Part shown: one piece after another, positions 30,557-39,739 of the stretch
Layout of the letters: every line of letters starts with the position of its first letter
Position numbering within the stretch: position 1 is the stretch's first letter
The notes under the pieces: generated by a model
Databases searched by the model: none
What the model was told of the DNA's origin: nothing
Seen by the model: the letters and a program-made list of their open reading frames with translations, nothing else
Position numbers and translations under genes: made by a program
Source of the DNA: Planctomycetota bacterium
GTDB taxonomy: Bacteria; Planctomycetota; UBA1135; UBA2386
NCBI GenBank assembly: GCA_947444055.1
Contig: CANEYR010000017.1
Location: forward strand, 1-58,608
Length of the DNA: 58,608 bases
Reading direction: 5' to 3'

Positions 30557-31894
30557 ATGAAGTTGCCAATCCCGTTTCTTCTCTACGTGATCTCGCTGGG
30601 CCTCTTCGCACTGGCCGGCTGGACGGTCTACCAGATGCTTCCGATGTGGAAATCTGAGGTGCGAGACAAGGCCACAAGGACCGGCCAAGAAGAAGGTAAG
30701 GACCTCCTTGGCAAGGGCCGCGGGCAAGGGCCCGCGTCAGGCGGCGTATGGGTCTATGGAACAGGATCTGCCCCGTGGTGGGCGGGGTTCAAGGAGGCCA
30801 ATCTGATTGGCAAGCTGCCTCCGCCTCCGCCAGTGCCAGTGACGGGAACTGCGGTGCAAGAGGCTGTCCAAGTCGATGTTCGGCCACTCTCGGAGTTTAT
30901 CGAGCTGGTTTCCCTCGTCCACGACGGGCAGACAGATGGCAAGGGGGGCAGCAGCCACGTGGTGGTTCGGTTCAAGCCTGAAGCGAACGTTGAGCCCGCT
31001 GAGTACTGGCTACGCGAGAACATGGCACCGCCGCCCGGGGCGGTTCCGAGTGCGCCGGGTGGAAGAGATGGTGTTGCGTTGAGGACGGGGTCCGGCCGAC
31101 CGCCACAAGTTCCGGCGAGTCCCACGGCGCCGCGTGCTGTTCAGGGGGGGCGCGCCGCTACGCCTTTGCCAACGGCCTCGTTGACGGGGCGCGAAGTGGT
31201 GCAGAAGGTGTGGGTTGAAGATGGTGGCGATGTGCGCAGGAGTGCCGTGGTGTGGCCGATTAGGCCGAGTCAACCGAGCGAGCCAGGCAAGTCTTCTGAA
31301 GTCGGTAGGATTAGACTGGTTCGGGTTGCAGAGGATGCGCAGTCGGCATTCTTCGTCCGCGAACAGCCGCCGCCGAAGGCAGGTGAACCAGCGCCTGAGC
31401 CGAAGGAGGAAGAACTCATCAAGACTACGTTCGACCTCTCGCAGGATCTGCTGCGGGAACTCCGCCTCCTGCAGGGCCGCGCGGATGTCGTCAACCGGAC
31501 ATCGAATCCATCAATGCCTACCGCAACCACCTGGACCAATGTCGAGGAGACGACGTTGCGAGGTAACGTTCGGCACCTCGGAACCAAAGACCAAGAGCGT
31601 TTTCAGCAGGATCCTGACGCCTTTCTTGAGCAGTTGAATGTTGACACCTATGTCAGTCGGAAGAGCAATACCAAGGGCCTGATCGTGCGCAACGTCGACC
31701 CCAAACTGTCAAGTGCGTTTGGTGTCAGCGCGGGCGAGGTATTGATCGAGATCAACAGTCGAAAAGTGGAATCGAAGGCCCAGGCTGTCTCGTTGGTGAA
31801 GGCTGACTACAACCGCGGTGTGCGTACCTTTACGACGAAATGGTGGGCGAACGGCCAGGTTGTCGATCGCACCTACCAAGCCCCTGACAAGTAA
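30557..31894 (+). CDS. GspC-like inner-membrane PDZ protein
   Basis: 445 residues. One N-terminal transmembrane helix (PFLLYVISLGLFALAGWTVY) is followed by a large Pro/Gly-rich periplasmic region (PPPPPVPVTGT near residue 92; low-complexity around 160-215) and a C-terminal PDZ domain (about residues 370-440: SNTKGLIVRNVDPKLSSAFG, GEVLIEINSRKVESKAQAVS). This order of helix, linker region and PDZ resembles GspC, which links the type II secretion inner platform to the outer-membrane secretin. The pilT/pilB/pilC/pilD-type genes 18-27 kb away fit such a role, but no secretin is in the window. It is at least a membrane-anchored PDZ protein. Confidence 0.6.
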   Translation: MKLPIPFLLYVISLGLFALAGWTVYQMLPMWKSEVRDKATRTGQEEGKDLLGKGRGQGPASGGVWVYGTGSAPWWAGFKEANLIGKLPPPPPVPVTGTAVQEAVQVDVRPLSEFIELVSLVHDGQTDGKGGSSHVVVRFKPEANVEPAEYWLRENMAPPPGAVPSAPGGRDGVALRTGSGRPPQVPASPTAPRAVQGGRAATPLPTASLTGREVVQKVWVEDGGDVRRSAVVWPIRPSQPSEPGKSSEVGRIRLVRVAEDAQSAFFVREQPPPKAGEPAPEPKEEELIKTTFDLSQDLLRELRLLQGRADVVNRTSNPSMPTATTWTNVEETTLRGNVRHLGTKDQERFQQDPDAFLEQLNVDTYVSRKSNTKGLIVRNVDPKLSSAFGVSAGEVLIEINSRKVESKAQAVSLVKADYNRGVRTFTTKWWANGQVVDRTYQAPDK

Positions 31895-31953
31895 CGTCAC
31901 GCAGGAGCCTGAGCGGACTCGACTGACGGCCTCGTCTGTGATGCACTGGGGCC

Positions 31954-32676
31954 ATGGTTGACGAGCGAAGATTGCTCACCGCCGATTGCGGCAACAGCAC
32001 CATTGACTGCATGAGTGACGATGGTTCGCGGCTTCGCGCCGAAGCGGCGGGAGCGGCGACGGCACTACTGGGTTTCCTGCGAGCTGCCCGACCAACCGAT
32101 TGCCTAGCGGTGAGTGTTTCCTCGAAGTCGTTGGCTCTACTGCGCGCTGCGTTGGACGTCGAAGGGGTCCCACTGCGAATGGCTGGGCTAGATTTGCCGT
32201 GTCCCCTGCGTCTCGACTATGATGCGCCAGCGACCCTTGGCTCAGACCGATGGGTCGGAGCGCTTGCAGCGCACCACGATTTCGGTTCTGCGGTCGTAGT
32301 GGATTGCGGTTCGGCGACGACCGTCAACATGGTTTGTGCAGATGGCACCTTTCGTGGCGGTGCCATTGCTCCCGGGCTGCGTGCGTTCGTTGTGGGCATG
32401 GCGGCCACAACTCCACTGTTGCCGCCTGCAAACCTCGATGCAATTCCGGTGATGCCGCCGAAGTCGACACAGACCGCGATCGATACCGGCGTTATTCTTG
32501 GTTACTGCGGACTCATCGAGCGACTCGTGGCGGACGCCTTGCGGATCAGCGATGGGGCCGTAGTTGTGATCACGGGTGGCAATGCCGAGCGAGTGATCAG
32601 CCTTCTGCGGCTGAAGACGAACCACGTGCCTGATCTTGTGCACCGAGGACTCCGTTTCCTGGCGCTGCAGCAGTGA
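31954..32676 (+). CDS. coaX: Type III pantothenate kinase
   Basis: 240 residues. CoaX catalyses the first step of coenzyme A synthesis and uses an ASKHA fold. Visible are the first phosphate loop [29 protein letters not shown], the catalytic/phosphate-2 strand [27 protein letters not shown] and the adenosine motif [11 protein letters not shown]. The family usually has 250-260 residues. The last codons overlap the start of the MnmE-like gene (GTGA). Confidence 0.88.
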   Translation: MVDERRLLTADCGNSTIDCMSDDGSRLRAEAAGAATALLGFLRAARPTDCLAVSVSSKSLALLRAALDVEGVPLRMAGLDLPCPLRLDYDAPATLGSDRWVGALAAHHDFGSAVVVDCGSATTVNMVCADGTFRGGAIAPGLRAFVVGMAATTPLLPPANLDAIPVMPPKSTQTAIDTGVILGYCGLIERLVADALRISDGAVVVITGGNAERVISLLRLKTNHVPDLVHRGLRFLALQQ

Positions 32677-33707
32677 TTGAGCGCTTGACTCCAAGTGGTG
32701 TGTCCGGCGTGGCCGTTCTGCGTGTTCGAGACGAAGACATCGCGTCTGTGGTTGGCTTGCTGAGACTGCCCAGCGGCGCGCCTTGCAAGCCGCGTCTTGG
32801 GGTCCCCGTCCGCTCTCTTCTGCAAATTGGCGACAGTGTGCTAGATGACGTGTTGGTCGTCGATCGAGGAACGCGCGGTCTAGAGTTGCATACTCATGGA
32901 GCGCCGGCGGTGCTCAATGTCCTGCACGCGCACTTCGGCCTGCAGTGGAGCGAGGCCGCTGATCCGGCGTCGTACTTGCTGCAGACTGCGATGTCAGTTC
33001 AGCAGCTCGAATTGGCACTTGAGCAGCGGCAGTTTAACTTCGCCAGTTGTTGCGCCTCGATCGCCCGTCTGCCCCCTGCGCTTCACGCAACTGAGTTCGA
33101 TGCGGTCGTTGACCGGTCTCGTGCCGCGATGGCGATGGCGAATCCCCAACGTGTGGTGTTCATGGGGCGTCAGAACGCTGGCAAGTCTTCGTTGTTCAAC
33201 CGACTCCTCTGTCGCGAACGAGCGATCACTGGTTGCATGCCGGGTTTGACCCGCGATGCGATTCTCGAACGCACTTCGCTCAGTGGCTTTCCCTTCGAGC
33301 TGGTCGATACCGCCGGCGAGGGGCCGACGGCCTCTGCCATCGACACGGAGGCGGTGCGTCGTGGTCGAGAGTTGCGTCGTGGCGCGATTACAGTCTTGGT
33401 TATCGACGCTGCACGAGGCCCGACTTCCCAGGATCGGGAGCTGGCCGCGTGTAGTGATCTGGTCATTGCCAACAAGAGCGACCTCGGGCCGAGAAGGTGG
33501 ACTACCGACGTGCCGTGCCACTTGACACTTTCGGCTGTTAGCGACGAAGCGCCTGACCTACGTGCAGCGGTGGGGGAGTGCATTAGGACCTTTCGAGGCT
33601 TGCCTGCGGCTGGGCCTGTGGGCGGTTTTGCGGCCTTGACGGCGACTCAGTTTGCATCGTTGGCTGGCCTTTGCGAGCGAACGTCAGATGCGCGAACACC
33701 ACCGTAA
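32673..33707 (+). CDS. Reduced MnmE/TrmE-like GTPase lacking C-terminal Cys motif
   Basis: 344 residues against about 450 for MnmE. The N-terminal formyl-THF-binding part is recognisable ([30 protein letters not shown]). The middle helical part is short and lacks the usual LDLAQAEAI block. The G domain is intact in G1 [18 protein letters not shown], has GLTRDAIL instead of GTTRD in G2, G3 VDTAGE and G4 IANKSDLG. The protein ends soon after the G domain ([15 protein letters not shown]) and has no C-terminal FCIGK motif, whose Cys is needed for tRNA-uridine modification in E. coli. No mnmG is nearby. It is either a degraded MnmE or a paralogue with another job. GTG start at 32673 overlaps the coaX stop. 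Confidence 0.75.
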   Translation: MIERLTPSGVSGVAVLRVRDEDIASVVGLLRLPSGAPCKPRLGVPVRSLLQIGDSVLDDVLVVDRGTRGLELHTHGAPAVLNVLHAHFGLQWSEAADPASYLLQTAMSVQQLELALEQRQFNFASCCASIARLPPALHATEFDAVVDRSRAAMAMANPQRVVFMGRQNAGKSSLFNRLLCRERAITGCMPGLTRDAILERTSLSGFPFELVDTAGEGPTASAIDTEAVRRGRELRRGAITVLVIDAARGPTSQDRELAACSDLVIANKSDLGPRRWTTDVPCHLTLSAVSDEAPDLRAAVGECIRTFRGLPAAGPVGGFAALTATQFASLAGLCERTSDARTPP

Positions 33708-33790
33708 CGGAACAATTCGTGGTGGACGTTAGTGCCGCCGCGTCACGGCACTCGACTCTCCGTTGTCTATCGGCATGATTTCGGATCTCG

Positions 33791-35134
33791 ATGGCCGACC
33801 TCGAAAAGCGCGATTTGGTTTCCATCGAGGACCTGAGCCAAGCTGAGATCCTCGAACTGTTTCACCATGCGGACGAATTCCGCGCCAACTTGCTCGCCTG
33901 GTCGGACCTCTGCCGAGGCACGATTATGGCGACCTTGTTTTTCGAGCCGAGCACGCGGACACGACTCAGCTTTGAGTCCGCCATGCTTCGGCTCGGTGGT
34001 GGAGTCATCACCGCAGCAGACGAGAAAAACACGAGCCGTTCGAAGGGCGAATCACTGGCGGACACCGTCCGGGTAGTAGGGGGCAGCTACGCAGACATTC
34101 TCGTGGTGCGACACCCCGAAGATGGTGCGGCGCGGGTTGCTGCACGCTACGCGCGAGTCCCTGTGATCAACGGGGGCGACGGTGCCCACGAGCACCCGAC
34201 TCAGACGCTCTGCGACCTCTACACTCTTTGGAAGGAGAAGGGGCGTCTCGAAGGTCTTGAGGTGGTACTCTGCGGCGACCTCCGATACTCGCGCACCATC
34301 CACTCGTTCTGCTACGCGCTGGCTCGGTTCCGTGCCAACATCGTGACCATGCCGTATCCCGGCTTTGAGCTACCTGACTACGTTTTGCATCGCCTGCGCC
34401 GGGACTTTGGCGTGCAAGCAGCGGCCGCGTCGGTGGCAGAACTGCCGGGGCTTGCGGGCAGCAGCAACGCAGCGGCGTACCTGACGTCGAGCAAGCCGCA
34501 CCAGTTGGCCCTGTTCACGAATCTCACCAACGTCGAGGTGAATCGCATTGATGCGATCTACATGACGCGAGCGCAACGTGAACGCCATTCGGGAGAAGAT
34601 ACGATCAACTACCCGCGATTGACGCGTTCCACCCTCGGTGCCGAGGCCGCGAAGGACGCGCGCGTGATGCATCCGTTGCCGCGTGTCGACGAGATTGATT
34701 ACGACGTAGACGATGATCCGCGGTCGATCTACTTTCGCCAAGCAGAACTCGGAGTGCCCATGCGCATGGCCTTGCTGGCCTTCTTGCTCGGAAAAATCCA
34801 GCTGCGCGCAGCGCGCCCAGCCTTGCTCTCAGTAATGCCCGGAATGGCTGCCGGCGCGGGCTTGCGCTGCCGCAACGAGCGATGCATTACGAACAACGAG
34901 GGCGTGCGATACCTCAACGGCGACTTCCGGTTGCGCGATGGTGAGGTGCCGCCGGTCTTGTCATGCGCCTACTGCGAGCGAGAAATCGAGGCGCGGTTTG
35001 TCGGCCACAGCCAGAGCCGCGTCGCCCACCGTTACAACGCCCCCGAGGCGCGGCGCATCAAGGCGGAGCTTCGCGTCTACTTCGAGTCCGAAACGCAGGC
35101 CCAAGCCGCCGGCTTTCAGTGCGCGTCCGGGTAG
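33791..35134 (+). CDS. pyrB: Aspartate carbamoyltransferase fused to a PyrI-like zinc domain
   Basis: 447 residues; normal catalytic chains have about 310. The catalytic part (residues 1-330) has all active-site motifs: carbamoyl-phosphate site FFEPSTRTRLSFESA, the mobile loop SRSKGESLADT, HEHPTQTLCDLYT, and RVMHPLPRVDEI. After a linker of about 30 residues comes a Cys4 domain (about residues 358-405): LRCRNERCITNNEG and LSCAYCEREI, i.e. C-x4-C-x26-C-x2-C. This matches the zinc domain of the E. coli regulatory chain PyrI (C-x4-C-x23-C-x2-C), but there is no room for its nucleotide-binding allosteric domain. The fusion suggests a self-assembling enzyme without classical ATP/CTP control. First committed step of pyrimidine synthesis. 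Confidence 0.9.
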   Translation: MADLEKRDLVSIEDLSQAEILELFHHADEFRANLLAWSDLCRGTIMATLFFEPSTRTRLSFESAMLRLGGGVITAADEKNTSRSKGESLADTVRVVGGSYADILVVRHPEDGAARVAARYARVPVINGGDGAHEHPTQTLCDLYTLWKEKGRLEGLEVVLCGDLRYSRTIHSFCYALARFRANIVTMPYPGFELPDYVLHRLRRDFGVQAAAASVAELPGLAGSSNAAAYLTSSKPHQLALFTNLTNVEVNRIDAIYMTRAQRERHSGEDTINYPRLTRSTLGAEAAKDARVMHPLPRVDEIDYDVDDDPRSIYFRQAELGVPMRMALLAFLLGKIQLRAARPALLSVMPGMAAGAGLRCRNERCITNNEGVRYLNGDFRLRDGEVPPVLSCAYCEREIEARFVGHSQSRVAHRYNAPEARRIKAELRVYFESETQAQAAGFQCASG

Positions 35135-35618
35135 CGTGGTCCCGCCCGCCAAGATCGCCGGAAGTGATGATCTCAGCGAGCGATATCGCACCGCCAAGCC
35201 GCCCAGAGTCGACGTCGGCGGCGCAGAACCGAAGTCGCGATGATGACGTAACTATATCAGCATAAGCATGTTATGGTAACTATGAGAACGAGACCTTGCT
35301 GGCATGATGTTTGTTGCACCGCGTCTTGCGTTCGGTTTAGCCGACCGCGCTTACCCCGGCACGTGTTGCCTCCCGATGAAGCACCCTAGGTCCTCGTCGT
35401 CTCTTCCTCGATGTCCGATAGCAACTCATGCAGTATCGGTCGCGAGTTCGGCGTTCGACCGACAGAACTCTTGGTTATTCTCCTCGCGCCCGGTCGTCGT
35501 TGACTTGGGCGTGACCGACTTAGTCTTGCAGCTCAAAACCATGGCTGACAATCGCCGCGCACATCAGGACGCTTGCTCGCGTTCTGCCACTCTCTCTCCA
35601 GCGTTGAGAAACGTCTCG
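35135..35618 (+). other. Intergenic region before the lipoprotein array, with AT-rich island
   Basis: 484 bases with no supported gene. The stretch 35241-35290 is about one-third G+C in an otherwise GC-rich window. It carries two TAACTAT copies and several TATA-like hexamers (TATATC, TATGGT, TATGAG), the likeliest site for the promoter of lipoprotein A1, though no -35/-10 pair with good spacing stands out. The A1 frame is open from 35304, but the lipoprotein signal begins only at 35619, so the upstream part is probably a leader. Confidence 0.4.
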
Positions 35619-38600
35619 ATGCGACGATTCGGTGTACTCGCATTCGCCGTCGTCGCCGCATGCAACGGCGGCGGTGGTGGGTCGAGCGGCGGAGCCACGC
35701 CAATTCCGGCCGCACAGCCAGAGCTCGCACGAGTTGAATTCGGTCGCCTAGTCGACGTGTACGGACTGCAGGTCACGCCAGAGGGCTCGGCGATCAGCCT
35801 GTTTGCCAAGGACGTTGTCGTCGGCGGCAACATTCAGGATCAGCGCGCGACGAATTCGACCCTGCGCGACGACGAGATTACTTACGACTTCTTTGGAGCC
35901 GATCCAGACACTCTGCAGCCACGCCTCTTCATTCCGCGGGACGTGTCCAGCTCCGACTTCCAGAACTCCTTTGCCGCGCTAGATGACGAACTGCGCGAGG
36001 TGACGCCCATGTTGTTTGGCCAGGGCGGTCCAGGAGTGCCATTTAGCGTTGTGCCGCGCAACGCCGCCGTTCGACTTACCTTCTCGGCCCCGCTGGGTGT
36101 CGATGACGCTTTCTTCGTCGAGCGCAATGCGCAAGGTCAGGTCACCGGTCTGCGTAACACCGAGGCAGTGCAGTTGCTGAAAATCGTTGGCGACCCTTCG
36201 CAGCCAAACGGATTCGTACCGATGCCAGTGCGCGTTGTGGTGCAGGGCAAGACGCTGGTTCTTGATCCCGTCTTGTTGGGCACCGAAGGCCTGCAATATC
36301 AGGCGTCGAACAACGCTGCCGGCATGCCGCCATCGCCGGACCAGTTTGGTGCGAACATCCGAGTCGCAGTGGCATTGGATGGACCGTTGGCGATTCCGCG
36401 ATTGCGCAGTGGTACGAACGACCTGACGGGGCTCAACAATAGCGCGCGCAAGTCGGTCGTTCGCGATTTTCGTTCAGGTAACTCGGCGGACACCTCCTCC
36501 GACTTGGCTCGGGGCTTTGTTCGCGACCCGTTGCCGCTACGAGTCATTGGCGAGATCGTCATGTTCCTCGAGAAGGTCGAGACCGTGAATGCTTTCACCC
36601 AGGAGGTGACGGTGTTCAAGAACAGTATTTCGCACGAAATCGATCGTGGTGACGTCATGCGGTTCATCGGCGACAGCTCTGGCGTGCCATTTGGCAGTGC
36701 CGAAGTTGTTGTTGATCCGAGTGACGACTTGAACAGCCCGTCGACCCAGCATGTTCGGGTGCGAATCCGCCGCATCGCAGGCCTTGATAGTCTTGACCCC
36801 CGGAATCTCGCTGGCTATCCCGCGTCGATTTCCGAGCGCGAACCTTGGCTCGTCGCTAATGCGCCTCGGGCCGTTTGTGTTGCGGAGTTCACAGCCGGTG
36901 ACGCGGCAGGCCGCGATGATTCGCGCAACTTCCTGTCGTTCTCACCGGCGCCGCTCCCACTCAACGGGGTGCAACCGCCCTTGAATGAGTTCGTCTCGCC
37001 CTTCGCTGGCGCAGTCGTCCGCTTCTCGAAGCCGATTGACATGGCAACCGTCCGTTGGGCAGACACCTTCTTCTTTGCGATGCGCGACCTGTCGACGGAC
37101 GCGAGCATTGAAGAGTTCATTCTAGGGCGTCCGAACAACCTGGGCGGTCTCGGGATGAATCCGGCGACCTTTAACCTGGCGAAGTACCGCACACCCTACA
37201 TGATCACGTCTAGGGTGTTTGATGAGAACGGTTCGCAAACGTCATTGCGGTTGCAGCCCTCAACTGGGTTCTACCTTGATGACACCATGCGCAATCCGCC
37301 GGCTGGTTCTGACTATCGCTACTTCTTGCACCTGATCTCGGATTCAGCGGACGGGGGCATCAAGGACTTGGCCGGTAACCCGCTCGACTTGCAGGGCACG
37401 ACGCCGAGCCGCAGCAACAGTGTGGTGATTCCGTTCACTGTGGACACCCGCATGAGCGGTAGCCAGCCAGTATTTCCCGACAACTTGGCGGTGTCCATCG
37501 TGCGCCGCTTTGCTGCGCGTGATGAGGACAGCAATCCCAGCTACTTCTTGACCAACGAGGTGCAGGGGACGACCTCGGGGGCACTTGCCGCGGCCTATCC
37601 ACTGGAGGATATGTTCGGCGGCTTCGTCTACCTCGACAACAAGCTGCAGTCTCGACCGACGACGCGATCTCGCGTCATCGCGGATAATCTCAACCAGTCG
37701 CCAGTGGTTCAGCAGACGACGGCTCCCGCCCCGCCTGCGCCCTTGGCTTGGTGCCCGCAATCTGTGGGTGGCGAAGGCCAGATCGCGAGTAACTCTGCAA
37801 CCAACTTGGTCAACCAGGGGATTCAGAACCCGCTGAATCCATATGGGTGCCGAATGCAGACCTTGTGGCGTGAAATCGACCTGAGTCTCTCGCGCACAGA
37901 CCCTTTTGATTTCAACCTCGACATCGAGCAGATGTACTGGGCGCCTTATACCGGCACCAACCTCTCGTTTGACCAGTTCGATCGCACGAGCCTGTGGCTC
38001 GGGCACTCTGAGTATCGCCCAGCTCCGTGCGTTGGCGACTTCAGCTCGCTGCCTTCCTTGACCGCCAGTGGCCTGCGGCCGGTCTTTGAGCGCAACTTCG
38101 CTTGGAACCCCGCGCCTACTGGGTCGGGCACCGCCTTGCAGAGCCAGTCGCCGCGGCAAGCGGCGTACGTCGATTCTCCTTTGACCATTGATGCCGCGAC
38201 GGTTGTCTACGAGCCCAACAACGTCAATCGCTATCTGCCTCTACCTGAGTTCCAAAAGCCCTACTTTGTCTATCGGGACGAAACGGTTGTGGAGCAGGGG
38301 GGCAATAGTGGCGCCGGCTCAGACCTTAACGCGTCGTCGCATACCCCATACGTGCTATCGCCCTTCAGTATGGGCAATGGGCGCAGGTGGGCTGATCGCG
38401 GCGGTGTCCCCGGTGACGTCGCCTTTGTGAGCTCATTCTGGAACGACTCACCCAATTCGAGCCTTACCAGTGGCACCGATAGTTTCACAGCGGGTTTGGT
38501 TGGGAATGTCGCGCTGCCTTTGCTGGCTGACTTCTGGACCTATTGCGATTCCTCGCAGCTGCCTGCTGGTGGTGGGTACGTGGCGCTCGGCACCAACGGC

Positions 38601-39470
38601 TGGCAAGTCTCCGTCACGGTTCAGTCTGATCCCAATCCTAGCTTCCGCGTGCTAAGCGCTGGTCGCGCCGCGCTGTCTTCGGGCCCGGCGATCTGCCGTT
38701 CCCCAAGCGAGACGCAGTGGAACAATGCTTCGGGTGGCTACATCGGTGGAACGAACGCGTCAACACCGGGCGGCGATAACACATTCTACTGGATCATGAT
38801 GGATGTGCTGAAGCGTCAGAGCGTCATTACAAATGGCTTCGTAGACCTCAACAACCCGCACCGAGTTCCAGAGGGCTTTGGTGATCCGCGGCTTGGCCCG
38901 TTCTACTTGAGCAACGGGAACAGCACGCTGCCCGTAGATGTGCGGCCAACGTTTGCCTACGAGTTCGATCCGCCCCTGTCGCAGTTGCCCGCGGGCACCT
39001 CTCTTGTGCCGCAGTTCCGTGCGGCAAGCATCGTCGATCCAGCGCCCTGGTATTGGACAGCGTGGATCAGTACCGCCAATGCGCTTTACCCGGCCGGCGC
39101 CTTGCCAGGTCAGTTGGATGCTTCGATGCGTCTGCAACTGCGACCAACCGCCGCCAACTTCCCGTTGGATCCGTACAAGGCCGGTGACGCACATATGCGC
39201 AAGTGGGACCAACGTTCCGTCGCAGGTACTGCCCGCAACTGGTGGACCTATCTCTACAATCGCACCGTCACGCGTTACGTCGAGGACCCGAATGAACTGG
39301 TGAACCCAGCGTTCACGACCCAGTATTCGGGCCCGAACGAAGCCTTCACCCCGCGCGACGTGCGCTACGTCAACTGGCGCTTCGTCACGAGCAACAACGC
39401 GGATGCAAGTCCTCCGGTGTCGCCGACGATCGACACCTTTGCCCTCTCGTATCGCTTCCAGCGCCTCTAG
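35619..39470 (+). CDS. Large surface lipoprotein A1 (A family of A-B-A-B array)
   Basis: 1283 residues. Lipoprotein signal RRFGVLAFAVVAAC (lipid Cys about residue 15) then a Gly/Ser linker. After ELARVEFGRLVDVYG the protein looks beta-rich, with a Big_5-like strand VPRNAAVRLTFSAPL and a later one (GAVVRFSKPIDMATV). Blocks shared with A2 (43321) include VVRDFRSGNSAD, DFNLDIEQMYWAPY, LWLGHSEYRP and a closing SPTIDTFALSYRF. These shared blocks place A1 and A2 in one family, not recognised by name. It is probably exposed on the cell surface or in the periplasm; binding or structural roles are possible. The start at 35619 was chosen for the signal peptide; the Shine-Dalgarno is weak. Confidence 0.75.
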   Translation: MRRFGVLAFAVVAACNGGGGGSSGGATPIPAAQPELARVEFGRLVDVYGLQVTPEGSAISLFAKDVVVGGNIQDQRATNSTLRDDEITYDFFGADPDTLQPRLFIPRDVSSSDFQNSFAALDDELREVTPMLFGQGGPGVPFSVVPRNAAVRLTFSAPLGVDDAFFVERNAQGQVTGLRNTEAVQLLKIVGDPSQPNGFVPMPVRVVVQGKTLVLDPVLLGTEGLQYQASNNAAGMPPSPDQFGANIRVAVALDGPLAIPRLRSGTNDLTGLNNSARKSVVRDFRSGNSADTSSDLARGFVRDPLPLRVIGEIVMFLEKVETVNAFTQEVTVFKNSISHEIDRGDVMRFIGDSSGVPFGSAEVVVDPSDDLNSPSTQHVRVRIRRIAGLDSLDPRNLAGYPASISEREPWLVANAPRAVCVAEFTAGDAAGRDDSRNFLSFSPAPLPLNGVQPPLNEFVSPFAGAVVRFSKPIDMATVRWADTFFFAMRDLSTDASIEEFILGRPNNLGGLGMNPATFNLAKYRTPYMITSRVFDENGSQTSLRLQPSTGFYLDDTMRNPPAGSDYRYFLHLISDSADGGIKDLAGNPLDLQGTTPSRSNSVVIPFTVDTRMSGSQPVFPDNLAVSIVRRFAARDEDSNPSYFLTNEVQGTTSGALAAAYPLEDMFGGFVYLDNKLQSRPTTRSRVIADNLNQSPVVQQTTAPAPPAPLAWCPQSVGGEGQIASNSATNLVNQGIQNPLNPYGCRMQTLWREIDLSLSRTDPFDFNLDIEQMYWAPYTGTNLSFDQFDRTSLWLGHSEYRPAPCVGDFSSLPSLTASGLRPVFERNFAWNPAPTGSGTALQSQSPRQAAYVDSPLTIDAATVVYEPNNVNRYLPLPEFQKPYFVYRDETVVEQGGNSGAGSDLNASSHTPYVLSPFSMGNGRRWADRGGVPGDVAFVSSFWNDSPNSSLTSGTDSFTAGLVGNVALPLLADFWTYCDSSQLPAGGGYVALGTNGWQVSVTVQSDPNPSFRVLSAGRAALSSGPAICRSPSETQWNNASGGYIGGTNASTPGGDNTFYWIMMDVLKRQSVITNGFVDLNNPHRVPEGFGDPRLGPFYLSNGNSTLPVDVRPTFAYEFDPPLSQLPAGTSLVPQFRAASIVDPAPWYWTAWISTANALYPAGALPGQLDASMRLQLRPTAANFPLDPYKAGDAHMRKWDQRSVAGTARNWWTYLYNRTVTRYVEDPNELVNPAFTTQYSGPNEAFTPRDVRYVNWRFVTSNNADASPPVSPTIDTFALSYRFQRL

Positions 39471-39595
39471 TTCGTCGAGCAACCGTGATCGCGGTTGCGA
39501 TGGCTGTTCCGCCGCGGCAGGATCCACCTGACGCTTCGTTCTTTTCGGTTTCCCACGTCTTCCTTCCGCTGCTTCTCCCCATGGCAGCGGGAACT

Positions 39596-39640
39596 CTCTC
39601 CCCTCGGTTTCGCGCTTGGTGCGCGCCGACGAGGGGAGGG
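39596..39640 (+). other. Composite hairpin between lipoproteins A1 and B1
   Basis: CTCTCCCCTCG (39596-39606) pairs with CGAGGGGAGGG (39630-39640) over 11 bp with one G-U. The loop holds a nested CGCGC-TTGGT-GCGCG stem (39611-39625). It lies in the 269-base A1-B1 gap. No U run follows, so termination is not proven. Confidence 0.5.
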
Positions 39641-39739
39641 TAGACTTCTGCGATCCGTATCTCCGCGGACCCCTCTCCTGAGCCAGTTCCTGTAGCGTGC
39701 CGACCTCAAGATCGGCTTGGCTACACCCCCCTTAGAGCC

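Noticed and set aside
35304-35618. N-terminal extension of lipoprotein A1 from ATG 35304
   Set aside because: The lipoprotein signal would be placed about 105 residues inside the protein; the upstream region looks like an untranslated leader.
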